Positions 54,608-64,000 of a stretch of 64,000 nucleotides of DNA are shown here, in pieces; positions within the stretch are counted from its first letter, which is position 1; each line of letters opens with the position of its first letter. Source of the DNA: Hwanghaeella sp964350445. GTDB lineage: Bacteria > Pseudomonadota > Alphaproteobacteria > UBA8366 > Aestuariispiraceae. The translations under genes were made by a program, and so were the position numbers. The notes beneath the pieces are model-generated. The model was not told where the DNA came from. It was given only the letters and a program-made list of their open reading frames with translations, and ran no database searches. Where the stretch lies: contig CAYGKA010000005.1 in NCBI GenBank assembly GCA_964350445.1, positions 62,001 through 126,000 of the forward strand. The letters run 5' to 3'.

Positions 54608-56137
54608 CTACATGACGGCACCGATTTGCCACGGAATGAACTCGTCATCTCCGAAACCGAGTGCTTCGGACTTTGTTTGGCTGCCTGATGCCACTTCCAG
54701 GATGCGGTTGAAAACCTGCTCGCCCATCTCTTCGATGGTGGCGTCGCCGTCCACGACTTGCCCGCAATTGATGTCCATGTCCTCGTCCATGCGGCGATAC
54801 ATGGCGGTGTTCGTGGCCAGCTTCAGGCTGGGCGACGGCTTGCAGCCATAGACGGACCCGCGGCCTGTCGTGAAGCAAACCACATTGGCGCCGGAAGCGA
54901 CCTGACCTGTGATGGAGCAGGGGTCGTAACCCGGGCTGTCCATGAAGACGAAACCCTTTTCCCGAACTGGTTCGCCGTATCTGTAGACATCGGTCAGGTT
55001 GGTGGTGCCGCCCTTGGCGGCCGCGCCCAGCGACTTCTCGAGGATGGTCGTAAGGCCACCCTTCTTGTTGCCGGGTGAGGGGTTGTTGTCCATCGAACCG
55101 CTGTTGATGCGCGTGTAGTTTTCCCACCACTCGATACGGTCCACCAGTTTCTGGCCGACGGCCTCGGAAACCGCACGCCGGGTCAACAAGTGTTCGGCAC
55201 CGTAAATCTCAGGCGTTTCGCTCAAGATCGCCGTTCCGCCGTGCCGGACCAAAAGGTCGGCGGCGGCCCCCAGGGACGGGTTGGCGGTGATTCCGGAATA
55301 AGCGTCGGACCCGCCGCATTGCAGGGCCAGGGTCAGATGGCTGGCAGGGACGGTCTGGCGCTTGAAAGCATTGGCCGCCGGCAGCATTTCCCGGATCATG
55401 TCGACGCCCCGGGCGACGGTCTTCCGCGTGCCGCCGGTGTCCTGGATCGTCATGGTCTGAAAATTAGGGCCGAGTTTGATATTGTACGCGTCCAGCAGGA
55501 AGTCGATCTGATTGACCTCGCAGCCCAGGCCCACCATCAGGATGCCGGCGAAATTGGGGTGCTGGGCAAAGCCCCACAAGACCCTCTGAAGGTTTGCATA
55601 ACCGTCGCCCGAATTAGCCATGCCGCAGCCGGTCGAGTGCACGAAGGACACGACGCCGTCAATATTCGGGTATTTCTCCAATTCCTCTTTCGGAAAGGAT
55701 TCCGCGATATAGCGCGCCACCGTGGCGGAGCAGTTCACGCTGGTGAGGATGCCGATATAGTTGCGCGTACCGACGGAGCCGTTGGACCGCACGAAGCCTT
55801 GGAAATTCGCCACCGCATCACCGGTGAAATACTGCGTCGGCCGTTTGTCCTGGCAGAAAGCGAAATCCCGATCGAAGCTGCGGAACTCGGCATTGTCCGT
55901 ATGGACATGTTCGCCGGCGCCGATGTCGCGCATCGCGAAAGCGATGATTTGGTTGTACTTGCGGATCGGCTCGTCCTTCGCAATCGGCCGCGTCGCAATT
56001 TTATGGCCGGCCGGGACGTGCGATGCCGTGGTGACGCCTTCACCGGGTATTTCGGTTTCTGGAAGGATATCCGCGCGCGCCACAATCACGTTGTCGGCAC
56101 CGTTCAGTCGGATGGTCAGTTGTTCCTTTCCGGCCAT
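54608..56137 (-). CDS. UxaA/GarD-family altronate (or fuconate-type) dehydratase
   Basis: A protein of about 509 residues, the full length for UxaA: an N-terminal SAF-like domain (about 5-90) and the C-terminal dehydratase domain with GFVRSNGSVGTRNYIGI and STGCG. It removes water from a sugar acid, giving a 2-keto-3-deoxy acid, with Fe or Mn. The ATG at 56137 follows GGGAG. It is divergent from an SDR and FAH-family pair that resembles the 2-keto-3-deoxy-L-fuconate steps, so L-fuconate or a similar acid is a reasonable substrate. Confidence 0.8.
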   Translation of the reverse strand: MAGKEQLTIRLNGADNVIVARADILPETEIPGEGVTTASHVPAGHKIATRPIAKDEPIRKYNQIIAFAMRDIGAGEHVHTDNAEFRSFDRDFAFCQDKRPTQYFTGDAVANFQGFVRSNGSVGTRNYIGILTSVNCSATVARYIAESFPKEELEKYPNIDGVVSFVHSTGCGMANSGDGYANLQRVLWGFAQHPNFAGILMVGLGCEVNQIDFLLDAYNIKLGPNFQTMTIQDTGGTRKTVARGVDMIREMLPAANAFKRQTVPASHLTLALQCGGSDAYSGITANPSLGAAADLLVRHGGTAILSETPEIYGAEHLLTRRAVSEAVGQKLVDRIEWWENYTRINSGSMDNNPSPGNKKGGLTTILEKSLGAAAKGGTTNLTDVYRYGEPVREKGFVFMDSPGYDPCSITGQVASGANVVCFTTGRGSVYGCKPSPSLKLATNTAMYRRMDEDMDINCGQVVDGDATIEEMGEQVFNRILEVASGSQTKSEALGFGDDEFIPWQIGAVM

Positions 56138-56262
56138 AATCTTTCTCCCTGGGAAGGCTTGAGTGTGCTTGGCGCACAGTTGTCTGACAACTATAGTACC
56201 GCTCGCTCGCCCCTCGAACAATCATATCCAAGAGAGGGGCACTTGTGACATAGGGGAGGAAT

Positions 56263-57000
56263 ATGGCCGGTCGTCTTGCTGGAAAAATTTGTCTTATCAC
56301 GGCTGCTGCGAACGGGATCGGACGGGCCTCCGCGGAACTTTTCGCGTCTGAAGGCGGGCAGGTCATCGCCACCGATGTGAATGAAGACGCGTTGGCCGCC
56401 CTTGCCGGAACACCGAACATAGAAACCCGTGTGCTCAATGTCCTGGATCCGGATGCCATCAACGCCATGGCGCGGGACATCGGCGCGGTCGACGTCCTCT
56501 TCAATTGTGCCGGTTTCGTCCATATGGGCGGTATTTTCGAGTGCGAGGACAAGGACTGGGACTTTTCCTTCGATCTGAACGTCAAGGCCATGTTCCACAT
56601 GTGCAAGGCCTTCCTCCCCAAGATGGTTGAGGCGGGCGGCGGCAGCATCGTCAACATGTGCTCGGTCGCGGGCGCCATCACCGGCGCGCCGAACCGGCTT
56701 GCCTACGGCGCCAGCAAGGGCGCGGTGCTCGGTCTTACCCGCGCGCTCGCCGCCGATTTCGTGACGCAGGGAATCCGCGTGAACGCGATCTGCCCGGGCA
56801 CGGTGGAAACGCCAAGCCTGCAGGACCGGATCGATCAGTCGGGCGGGGATGTTGCCCGCCAAGCCTTCATCGCGCGTCAACCCATGGGACGTCTGGGCAC
56901 GGCCGAGGAAATCGCAAAACTGGCGCTGTACCTGGCTTCCGACGATTCCAGCTACACAACCGGCCAACCCTACATCGTTGACGGCGGTTGGTGCATCTAG
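56263..57000 (+). CDS. SDR, 2-keto-3-deoxy-L-fuconate-dehydrogenase/DHRS6-like
   Basis: A 245-residue classical SDR: TAAANGIG nucleotide motif (13-20) and YGASK catalytic motif. Long stretches such as AGFVHMGGIFECEDKDWDF and CPGTVETPSLQDRI resemble human DHRS6 and bacterial KDF dehydrogenases. It would oxidise the C4 hydroxyl of a 2-keto-3-deoxy acid. DHRS6-type 3-hydroxybutyrate or 4-oxoproline activity is an alternative. GGGGAGGA precedes the ATG. It begins an operon with the FAH-family hydrolase and HMG-CoA reductase. Confidence 0.8.
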   Translation: MAGRLAGKICLITAAANGIGRASAELFASEGGQVIATDVNEDALAALAGTPNIETRVLNVLDPDAINAMARDIGAVDVLFNCAGFVHMGGIFECEDKDWDFSFDLNVKAMFHMCKAFLPKMVEAGGGSIVNMCSVAGAITGAPNRLAYGASKGAVLGLTRALAADFVTQGIRVNAICPGTVETPSLQDRIDQSGGDVARQAFIARQPMGRLGTAEEIAKLALYLASDDSSYTTGQPYIVDGGWCI

Positions 57001-57041
57001 GCCAGACCGCCACAAATTGAACAAATACGGAGGAGATTGAA

Positions 57042-57890
57042 ATGAAGCTGCTGCGCTATGGTGAAGCCGGCTCCGAAAAGCCCGGGATGTTGGATGCGGA
57101 CGGCAATATCCGCGATTTGTCGGGTGTCGTCGCCGATATCGACGGGGCGCTGTTCTCCGGCCCGGACATGGACAAGCTCCGTGCGCTTGATCCGGCCAGC
57201 CTGCCGCGCGTAGACGGAAATCCGCGTATCGGCCCCTGCGTCGCGAACGTGCCGAAGTTCATCTGCGTCGGCCTGAACTATACAGACCACGCCGCGGAAA
57301 CCGGGCAGCCGATGCCGTCCCATCCCCTCATCTTCGCAAAAGCGACCAGCGCCATTGTGGGTCCGGACGACGACGTGGTCATTCCGCGTGGGTCCGAAAA
57401 GTCCGATTGGGAAGTCGAACTGGCTATCGTCATCGGCAAGAAGGCGTCCTACGTTTCGGAAGAAGAGGCGTTGGACTGCATCGCCGGATACTGCATCGCC
57501 AACGACGTGTCCGAGCGCAGCTTCCAATTCGACTATGCCGGTCAGTGGACCAAAGGAAAAAGCAGTGACACTTTCGGTCCGATCGGGCCGTGGCTGGTGA
57601 CGCCGGACGAAGTGCCGGACCCCCATGACCTGAAGATGTACTGCGCCGTCAACGGCCATCGCTACCAGGACGGCAGCACGAACACCATGTTCTTCAAGGT
57701 CGCCCATCAGATCAGCCATATCAGCGAATTCATGACGCTGATGCCGGGCGATATCATTTCCACCGGTACGCCCCCGGGCGTCGGCGCGGGACAGAAGCCC
57801 CAGGTGTTCTTGAAGCCGGGTGACGTCATGGAACTGGGAATCGAAGGTCTCGGCACGCAGCGCCAGACCTGCGTCGCCTGGTCCCGTTAG
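57042..57890 (+). CDS. Fumarylacetoacetate-hydrolase-family protein
   Basis: A 282-residue FAH-family enzyme with the metal motif E-x-E in DWEVELAIVIG and the GLNYTDHAAE and PGDIISTGTPPGVGAG stretches. This branch includes 2,4-diketo-3-deoxy-L-fuconate/rhamnonate hydrolases. It would split a diketo acid to pyruvate and a second acid. GGAGGAG precedes the ATG. The SDR upstream makes its likely substrate. Confidence 0.8.
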   Translation: MKLLRYGEAGSEKPGMLDADGNIRDLSGVVADIDGALFSGPDMDKLRALDPASLPRVDGNPRIGPCVANVPKFICVGLNYTDHAAETGQPMPSHPLIFAKATSAIVGPDDDVVIPRGSEKSDWEVELAIVIGKKASYVSEEEALDCIAGYCIANDVSERSFQFDYAGQWTKGKSSDTFGPIGPWLVTPDEVPDPHDLKMYCAVNGHRYQDGSTNTMFFKVAHQISHISEFMTLMPGDIISTGTPPGVGAGQKPQVFLKPGDVMELGIEGLGTQRQTCVAWSR

Positions 57891-57905
57891 GAACTGGGGG
57901 TAAAC

Positions 57906-59186
<1,281 letters not shown>

Positions 59187-59200
59187 CCGCGGCATCCGAC

Positions 59201-60136
59201 GTGACAGAGGCTTCGGCCAATGCAACTGCGCTAGGCCAATATCCACTCCGTGCCGCGGGATGGATGTTCGGTGCCTTGGTGTCTTTCAGCACGCTGGCCG
59301 TCGCTGCCAGAAACGTGTCGGAAGAGCTGGATACCTTTCAGCTGATGTTCTTCCGCAGCGTGATCATGTTGGCCCTGGTTGTGGCCATTGGGGCGTTGTC
59401 TCCCGGCGGGCTCGGTCAGTTTCGGACCAAGAACCTGAAAGGCCACCTGGCCAGGAACTGCGCCCATTTCGTCGGTCAATTCGGCTGGTTCTTCGGCGTC
59501 GCCGCGATTCCCCTGGCTCAGGTTGTCGCGATCGAGTTCACGACCCCGCTATGGATCGGCGTCTTCGCTCCCTTCTTGTTGGCTGAGCGGATGACCGTCG
59601 TTCGAGGGCTTGTTCTGCTGGCCGGGTTCAGCGGCGTTCTGGTGGTCGTCCGGCCTTGGGAGGCGGACCTGGAGGCGGGATCCGTCGCTGTGATGGTCGC
59701 GGCGGTGGGGTTCGCGCTGTCGATGATCGCGACCAAGCGTCTGACCCGGTCGGACAGCGTTTTGTGCATCCTGTTCTATATGGGCCTGATGCAGGCGCCG
59801 ATGGGGCTTCTGCCGGCCTTGGCGGGCGGCTGGGTCGTGCCGAGCACGGAAGTCTGGGCGTGGATGCTGATGGTTTCCGTCTGCGGGATGACGGCGCATT
59901 TCTGCCTCGCCAAAGCCTTGGCGTCCGCCGATGCGCTGGTCGTCGCTCCGATGGATTATCTGCGTCTGCCGGTCTTCGCTGCGGTGGGGTATGTCTTTTT
60001 CTCGGAAACCGTCGGGATTGAAGTGGTCCTCGGCGGATTGGTGATCTTGAGCAGCAATTGGCTTAATACCTGGCTTGAAGCGCGACGGACACGGCGCGCC
60101 AGGGCGGAACTGGCGGCGGAAGTCGCCGGGCCCTAG
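59201..60136 (+). CDS. DMT-superfamily (EamA) transporter
   Basis: A 311-residue membrane protein with ten predicted segments in two EamA repeats. It begins with GTG 14 bases after mvaA, so it is the last gene of this operon. Such carriers export or import metabolites; whether it serves mevalonate or the sugar acid cannot be said. A GC hairpin follows. Confidence 0.8.
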   Translation: MTEASANATALGQYPLRAAGWMFGALVSFSTLAVAARNVSEELDTFQLMFFRSVIMLALVVAIGALSPGGLGQFRTKNLKGHLARNCAHFVGQFGWFFGVAAIPLAQVVAIEFTTPLWIGVFAPFLLAERMTVVRGLVLLAGFSGVLVVVRPWEADLEAGSVAVMVAAVGFALSMIATKRLTRSDSVLCILFYMGLMQAPMGLLPALAGGWVVPSTEVWAWMLMVSVCGMTAHFCLAKALASADALVVAPMDYLRLPVFAAVGYVFFSETVGIEVVLGGLVILSSNWLNTWLEARRTRRARAELAAEVAGP

Positions 60137-60151
60137 TAGGCCAAAATGCGA

Positions 60152-60175
60152 AGGGCCGCCCCATGGGGCGGCCCT
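60152..60175. terminator. Bidirectional GC hairpin between convergent genes
   Basis: A perfect 11-bp stem (AGGGCCGCCCC / GGGGCGGCCCT) between the DMT transporter and the cold-shock gene. Read leftward it is followed by TTCGCATTTT, so it serves the cold-shock gene better than the transporter. Confidence 0.65.
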
Positions 60176-60198
60176 CACAAAACCGTCAAACGCAGAAT

Positions 60199-60402
60199 TT
60201 ACAGCGCCTTCAAGTCGACCGCTTTCGGACCGCGCGGTTCAGCTTTGATTTCGAAGCTGACACGCTGGCCTTCGTTCAGCGAGCTCATGCCGGCCTGTTC
60301 GACAGCGGAGATGTGGACGAATACGTCCTTCGAGCCGTCTTCGGGCTGGATGAAGCCGAAGCCTTTGGTCGTGTTGAAGAATTTTACCGTACCGGTAGCC
60401 AT
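60199..60402 (-). CDS. cspA: Cold-shock protein (CspA family)
   Basis: A 67-residue single cold-shock domain with RNP1 KGFGFI (13-18) and RNP2 VFVHIS (27-32). It binds single-stranded RNA and melts secondary structure, in cold or during growth changes. Several paralogues per genome are usual, so the symbol is a family name. The upstream non-coding region may hold a structured 5' leader. Confidence 0.95.
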   Translation of the reverse strand: MATGTVKFFNTTKGFGFIQPEDGSKDVFVHISAVEQAGMSSLNEGQRVSFEIKAEPRGPKAVDLKAL

Positions 60403-60750
60403 TTTTAGTACCCTTCACTGATCGTTCACCGTAGTCACCCGCGGGATGCATCTACATCCGGACGGGGTGCAACGCTTGGCATTCTGTGTGGGGAGTTGGT
60501 ATCGCGCTGCGGCGCAACTTACTCGTCCTGCGTCCTGCGGCAGCGATGTCACGTCTGGAGGTATGCGCCAGCTAGAAAAAAGACGCAAGAGAATTTGCTT
60601 AGAAGTTCTTGTTTCCTGGCAACCGCTTGGACCTGACTGCCGCCGAAAAATATCGCTAAATGATCGTGTCTTCGAAATGCAAACGGGCGGTGCTCATGTA
60701 AGCACCGCCCGATTTTTGTTGTCTCGACGGTCTATGAAGCCGCCCCGATA
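60403..60750. other. Non-coding region with cold-shock leader and hairpin
   Basis: About 348 bases between the two leftward genes. The part next to cspA should hold its promoter and 5' leader. The hairpin at 60684-60711 is listed separately. Nothing else recognised. Confidence 0.4.
60684..60711 (-). terminator. Terminator hairpin downstream of the CTERM gene
   Basis: A perfect 11-bp stem (CGGGCGGTGCT / AGCACCGCCCG) with a 6-base loop, 40 bases beyond the stop of the leftward CTERM gene. The best T run (ATTTTTG) lies on the rightward side, with a weaker one (TTTGCATTT) on the leftward side, so it may work in both directions. Confidence 0.65.
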
Positions 60751-61554
60751 CTACGCCGCGTGGCGTCGTTTACGCCAACCGAGCATCCCGAAAATGCCGA
60801 GGCCCGCGGCAGCCAGCGGCAACGCCGCGGGAACCGGAACCGTGGTGACCGCATTCGTACCGAACACTGTCAGATGGCTGAAGCCCTGGTCGTTCCCGCC
60901 GTTGAAGTAGACGGACATGAACTTGTCCGTGAAAGCGGACAACTCGGCGTAATTCTCCACGAAGGTTTGGTAATTCTTACCGATCTTCTGGGTGTATTCG
61001 AGCTCGCCGTCGTTCACATTGAACAGCGCTTCGGCCACTTGCTCGAAATAATACCCGACCGTGTTGAACACGACGAGATCGGACAAGGTAATCGCGGAGG
61101 GGCCACCCAAGTCGATGAATGCCGTGTTGTTTCCAGTCTTGATTGCGAATCCAAGGATTTTGCCCGCGTCCAGATCGGTGCTGCCATCGACATACCAATT
61201 GCCGCGATAGTTTGCTCCGGGCGTGAAAGTGTTTCCCGTGCCGTTTACGGCGACCGTTACCGAGATACCGGCGCTCCGTGAACCGACATCCAGTTGGACA
61301 GCGCCATTTTCACCAAGACCGGAACTGGAATCTCGCTTGTCCCAGAACTCCACATCGGAATATCCGAACAATTCGCTGAACGCTCCGGCTTCCGTTGACG
61401 GGCTATTGTCTGTTTTGCCGGTAATGATCAACTGGCCGGTATCGGGGTCGTAGTAGCCGACTTTGATCTTCGCCGCGACATCGACGAAATCGTTGGCGCC
61501 GGTTCCGATCTCGGGACCGAGAATGGCCGCGTTCGCGCCTACGGACAGCAACAC
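60751..61554 (-). CDS. VPxxA-CTERM surface protein, 5' end disrupted by a stop codon
   Basis: The 267-residue frame ends with a sorting signal: VPVPAALPL, a hydrophobic helix, and WRKRR, as in PEP-CTERM/VPLPA-CTERM proteins, which are exported and processed by exosortase. The middle has no recognised enzyme domain. Upstream, the frame continues through a TAG at 61576-61578 to ATGs at 61602 and 61611, with AGAGGA before them; joined, they would give a normal signal peptide. From the GTG at 61554 only a short hydrophobic remnant is left. The gene may be inactive as read, or the TAG may be a sequencing error. Confidence 0.65.
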   Translation of the reverse strand: MLLSVGANAAILGPEIGTGANDFVDVAAKIKVGYYDPDTGQLIITGKTDNSPSTEAGAFSELFGYSDVEFWDKRDSSSGLGENGAVQLDVGSRSAGISVTVAVNGTGNTFTPGANYRGNWYVDGSTDLDAGKILGFAIKTGNNTAFIDLGGPSAITLSDLVVFNTVGYYFEQVAEALFNVNDGELEYTQKIGKNYQTFVENYAELSAFTDKFMSVYFNGGNDQGFSHLTVFGTNAVTTVPVPAALPLAAAGLGIFGMLGWRKRRHAA

Positions 61555-61611
61555 GGCCGAAACGGTGGCCGATGCCTAAACAAAGCGTCGAAGCGACCTC
61601 ATAAAAGACAT

Positions 61612-61972
61612 GGAAACATCCTCTGAAACAAAAAGGGCATCGACGTATCGTCGTTACGTTCTTGAAAAACGTCCAAGCACGCACTCTCGTCGGCACAGTT
61701 ACATTCGCGCACGGTGATAGAAGGGGTGTCGGAAGTCATCCTTCAAGACGGTCGGCGCAAAGCATGTGAACCAGTGTTCATATTATCAATAGGTATTGCG
61801 CGAATGTTAATCTACTGGATGGCTGTTTTAGAATACACGCTGCTCATGTTGGGGTCGATTGTGTGCATCTGTGGGGTGTGTGGTATTGCGCCACTAACTG
61901 CAACTTGTTGAAAAGAAGCAATTATCAAAGAAACCGGCCGGTCCGCGCAATGCGAACCGACCGGTAAAATTG
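61612..61972. other. AT-rich intergenic region
   Basis: About 360 bases upstream of the CTERM gene and downstream of the acetolactate-synthase-type gene. It probably contains the CTERM promoter. A short imperfect stem (ACCGGCCGGT / ACCGACCGGT) lies at 61933-61965. A 65-codon open frame in it has no supporting ribosome site. Confidence 0.35.
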
Positions 61973-62012
61973 AAAGCCGGCCCAGACCGTTCGAACGGCC
62001 CGGTTTGGCTTT
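61973..62012 (-). terminator. Terminator of the acetolactate-synthase-type gene
   Basis: Read leftward, an imperfect stem (AAAGCC...GGCTTT with a CCGTTCGAACGG core and a three-base internal loop) is followed by TTTCAATTTT. It overlaps the stop codon of the gene. Confidence 0.55.
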
Positions 62013-63675
62013 AGATTTGAACCTGAACGTTGCCGAGTCGCTCGGTCAGCTTCATGTTTTCGGCATAGTCGACCGGAACGGCGATCAGGGCGGGCCCATC
62101 CTGCTTGAAGGCTTCTTCAAGCGCCGGAAGGACGCCGTCTGCCGACGTCACTTCCGTTCCCCACATGCCAAAGCTCTTGGCCAGCATGGTGAAGTCCGGA
62201 TTGGTGAATTTCAGGTCGGAGTGGCGGCCGTTGAAGCCGTTCTGCTGCTTCCACTTGATCAGGCCGTATTCGCCGTCGCACCAAACCATGGCAACAATGT
62301 TCAGCTTCTTGCGAACGGCCGTTTCAAGGTCCTGCACGTTCATCATGAAACCGGCATCGCCGCTGATCGACAGCACCTTGCGATCGGGGAAGGCCATTTT
62401 GGCGCCGATCGAACCGGGCATTGCGAAGCCCATGGTGCAGAAGCCGTTGGAAATCAGGCAGGTGTTGGGTTCCTGGCACTGGTAGTAGCGGGAAATCCAC
62501 ATTTTATGGGCGCCGACATCGCTGAGCAGAATGTCATGCGGCCCCATGAACTGCCGAACGTCGTGCAGAATTTTCTGCGGCTTCACGGGATGAGCCGTAT
62601 CGTCTTTTTCCGCCTGGAAGTCTTTCCACATCGTGTCGCGCAATTCCTTGCGCATGCCGATGTCGAACAGCGGAAGCTTGCCCGCGAAGCGGTCGTTGAC
62701 GAGTTCGTTCATCTGCCACAAGGAATCCGCAAGGTCACCGATGACTTCCACATCGGCCGGATAATCGCGGTCCACCTCCGCCGGCCAGAAGTCGATATGG
62801 ATGATTTTCTTGTTTTCCTTCTGGGTGCGGTTCCAAGCGCTCGGCGCATACTCGACGAGGTCATAGCCGCAGGAAATGACGAGATCCGCATCGTCGAAGG
62901 CGAGGTTGTTGTAGTCGCCGCTACCCAAACCCATGGTGAACAGGCAATGGTCGTCGTCCATCGGGACAGCACCCTTGCCCATGAAGGTATTGACCACGCC
63001 GACGCCTAGTTTGTGCGCCAGACGTTGCAACTGCTGCGCGGCGCGCTTCCGGATGGCGCCGTTACCGGCCAGGATGATCGGCTTTTTCGCTTCCGCGATC
63101 ATGTCGACCGCTGCGGCGACCGCCTTATGGTCGGCTGCCGGGCGACGAACCTTGATCGCCGGCATCGGCTTGTGATCGACCTCTTCCTTGGCGACATCCT
63201 CCGGCAATTCGATGACCGTGACGCCGGGCTTTTCCTGTTCGGCGATCTTGAAGGCCTTGCGGACGACTTCGGTGATGTTCTTCGCATCGACGATGGACTG
63301 CGCCCATTTGCTGATGGGCTTGCACATGGCGATCGAGTCCATGTTCTGGTGGCTTTCCTTGTGAAGCCGCTTTGTCGATCCCTGTCCGATGATCGCAACG
63401 ACGGGCGCGCGGTCCATATTCGCGTCCGCCAGGCCGGTGACAAGGTTCGTGACCCCCGGTCCCAACGTCGCAAGGCAAACACCCGCCTTGCCGGTCAGGC
63501 GCCCATAGGCGTCGGCCATGAAGGCGGCGGCCTGTTCGTGGCGGCACAGAACGAATTCGATCTTGCTGTCGAGCAGCGAAATCATCATATCGGCGTTTTC
63601 TTCGCCCGGGACGCCGAAGATGCGTTCCACTCCTTCGGCTTCAAGGCATTTCACAAAAAGATCAGATGCTTTCAT
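62011..63675 (-). CDS. Acetolactate-synthase-type ThDP enzyme, large subunit
   Basis: A protein of about 554 residues with the three domains of ThDP enzymes. The N-terminal part has VPGEENADM and RHEQAAAFMADAYGRLTG, with the cofactor-activating glutamate. The C-terminal ThDP/Mg motif is SGDAGFMMNVQDLETAVRKKLN. This looks like the catabolic or small-subunit-free type (about 550 residues, no ilvN nearby), not biosynthetic IlvB. The ATG at 63675 follows GGGGGA; ATG 63687 lacks one. An aldehyde dehydrogenase lies upstream on the same strand, so both may act on one aldehyde or keto acid. Confidence 0.8.
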   Translation of the reverse strand: MKASDLFVKCLEAEGVERIFGVPGEENADMMISLLDSKIEFVLCRHEQAAAFMADAYGRLTGKAGVCLATLGPGVTNLVTGLADANMDRAPVVAIIGQGSTKRLHKESHQNMDSIAMCKPISKWAQSIVDAKNITEVVRKAFKIAEQEKPGVTVIELPEDVAKEEVDHKPMPAIKVRRPAADHKAVAAAVDMIAEAKKPIILAGNGAIRKRAAQQLQRLAHKLGVGVVNTFMGKGAVPMDDDHCLFTMGLGSGDYNNLAFDDADLVISCGYDLVEYAPSAWNRTQKENKKIIHIDFWPAEVDRDYPADVEVIGDLADSLWQMNELVNDRFAGKLPLFDIGMRKELRDTMWKDFQAEKDDTAHPVKPQKILHDVRQFMGPHDILLSDVGAHKMWISRYYQCQEPNTCLISNGFCTMGFAMPGSIGAKMAFPDRKVLSISGDAGFMMNVQDLETAVRKKLNIVAMVWCDGEYGLIKWKQQNGFNGRHSDLKFTNPDFTMLAKSFGMWGTEVTSADGVLPALEEAFKQDGPALIAVPVDYAENMKLTERLGNVQVQI

Positions 63676-63773
63676 GGTTTCCCCCATGTCTGGTAAGTGC
63701 TGTTCAGCGTTTGTTTTTAAGCGGCCACGTCGATCGTATGCCACCGGTTATCGGGTAATCGTCAGGCTGGCGG

Positions 63774-64000
63774 TCAGATAGCGCTGGACCGCATAACCAT
63801 CATCTTCTCCGTCTGCATTTCATGGATCGTGTAGGGAATTCCCCCGACCCCATGGCCGGACTGACGGGCGCCTGCGAACGGCATCCAGTCGACCCGGAAG
63901 GCCGTGTGGTCGTTGACCATGATCGCCGTGCCGTCCAGGTGCTTGTAGGCATATAGAGCGGTATCCAGGTTCTGGGTAAAGACTGCGGCCTGGAATGAGA
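63774..64000 (-). CDS. Aldehyde dehydrogenase family, C-terminal fragment
   Basis: The last 75 codons of an aldehyde dehydrogenase, running off the right edge; the catalytic Cys and Glu lie outside. Visible are VNDHTAFRVDWMPFAGARQSGHG and the C-terminal GGIPYTIHEMQTEKM typical of the family. It uses NAD(P) to oxidise an aldehyde to an acid. It is 98 bases upstream of the ThDP enzyme on the same strand and may be in the same operon. Confidence 0.8.
   Translation of the reverse strand, partial: SFQAAVFTQNLDTALYAYKHLDGTAIMVNDHTAFRVDWMPFAGARQSGHGVGGIPYTIHEMQTEKMMVMRSSAI

Noticed and set aside
60446..60910. 154-codon plus-strand frame spanning the cold-shock leader and CTERM 3' end
   Set aside because: It crosses a terminator hairpin and overlaps the CTERM gene in antisense; no similarity.
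61714..61911. 65-codon open frame in the intergenic region
   Set aside because: No ribosome site, no conserved motif; the region is AT-rich and likely regulatory.
62005..63009. 334-codon plus-strand frame across the ThDP enzyme gene
   Set aside because: It is antisense to a clear enzyme; composition and lack of motifs mark it as a shadow.

Overview
The window looks like chromosomal DNA of a free-living, GC-rich alphaproteobacterium, probably a marine or soil member of Rhodospirillales in the broad sense. This rests on gene content: several solute-binding-protein transporters (TRAP, tripartite tricarboxylate, PotABCD), a SoeABC-type sulfite dehydrogenase, a PhrR/PraR-like Xre regulator, a perfect CtrA-type box and a VPxxA-CTERM surface protein. 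Taxonomy is inference. I saw no rRNA, tRNA, insertion sequence, integrase or CRISPR array.

Layout. 1-4.2 kb: the 3' part of tcuA, then tcuB and two extended-SDR epimerases. 4.2-6.7 kb: an XRE-cupin regulator with a GNAT enzyme, a DMSP-lyase-family cupin and a second XRE-cupin regulator. 6.9-9.9 kb: a tripartite tricarboxylate transporter (tctC-tctB-tctA). 9.9-16.4 kb: an alpha/beta hydrolase, an amidase and a PotABCD-type polyamine ABC transporter closed by a strong terminator. 16.5-23.2 kb: a leftward operon of CoA-transferase, HMG-CoA-lyase-like enzyme and TRAP transporter (dctPQM), facing a LysR gene that carries a perfect in-frame 540-bp tandem duplication. 23.2-25.8 kb: an ICMT-like methyltransferase and an Old Yellow Enzyme-type demethylase. 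26-38.4 kb: TauD-family dioxygenase, soeABC, a second TRAP transporter, a glutamine-synthetase-like ligase, an iron alcohol dehydrogenase and a nickel-permease-like protein. 38.4-45.8 kb: a beta-helix protein, an ATP-grasp enzyme, a lipoprotein, an MBL hydrolase, an Xre regulator, a protein of unknown function, an MscS channel and a DUF4126 protein. 45.9-51.7 kb: an SDR, a stand-alone molybdopterin oxidoreductase, a DHA2 exporter and an amidase. 51.8-54.6 kb: a membrane PAS histidine kinase and a small secreted protein around a CtrA-type box. 54.6-60.1 kb: an altronate/fuconate-type dehydratase divergent from an operon of KDF-dehydrogenase-like SDR, FAH-family hydrolase, degradative HMG-CoA reductase and a DMT transporter. 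60.2-64 kb: a cold-shock protein, a CTERM protein with a stop codon in its signal peptide, an acetolactate-synthase-type enzyme and the 3' end of an aldehyde dehydrogenase.

How the genes work together. Most of the window is a series of catabolic cassettes for small organic acids, amines and possibly sulfonates, each with its own importer, enzymes and often a regulator. The most interesting unit is 26-38 kb, where sulfite oxidation, a TauD-family oxygenase, TRAP uptake and an amine-glutamylation pair (GS-like ligase plus Fe-alcohol dehydrogenase) lie on one strand. HMG-CoA chemistry appears twice: a lyase at 19.4 kb and a reductase at 57.9 kb, which together would degrade mevalonate. Other clear oddities are the LysR duplication, the nonsense codon in the CTERM protein, and several strong dyads upstream of regulators.
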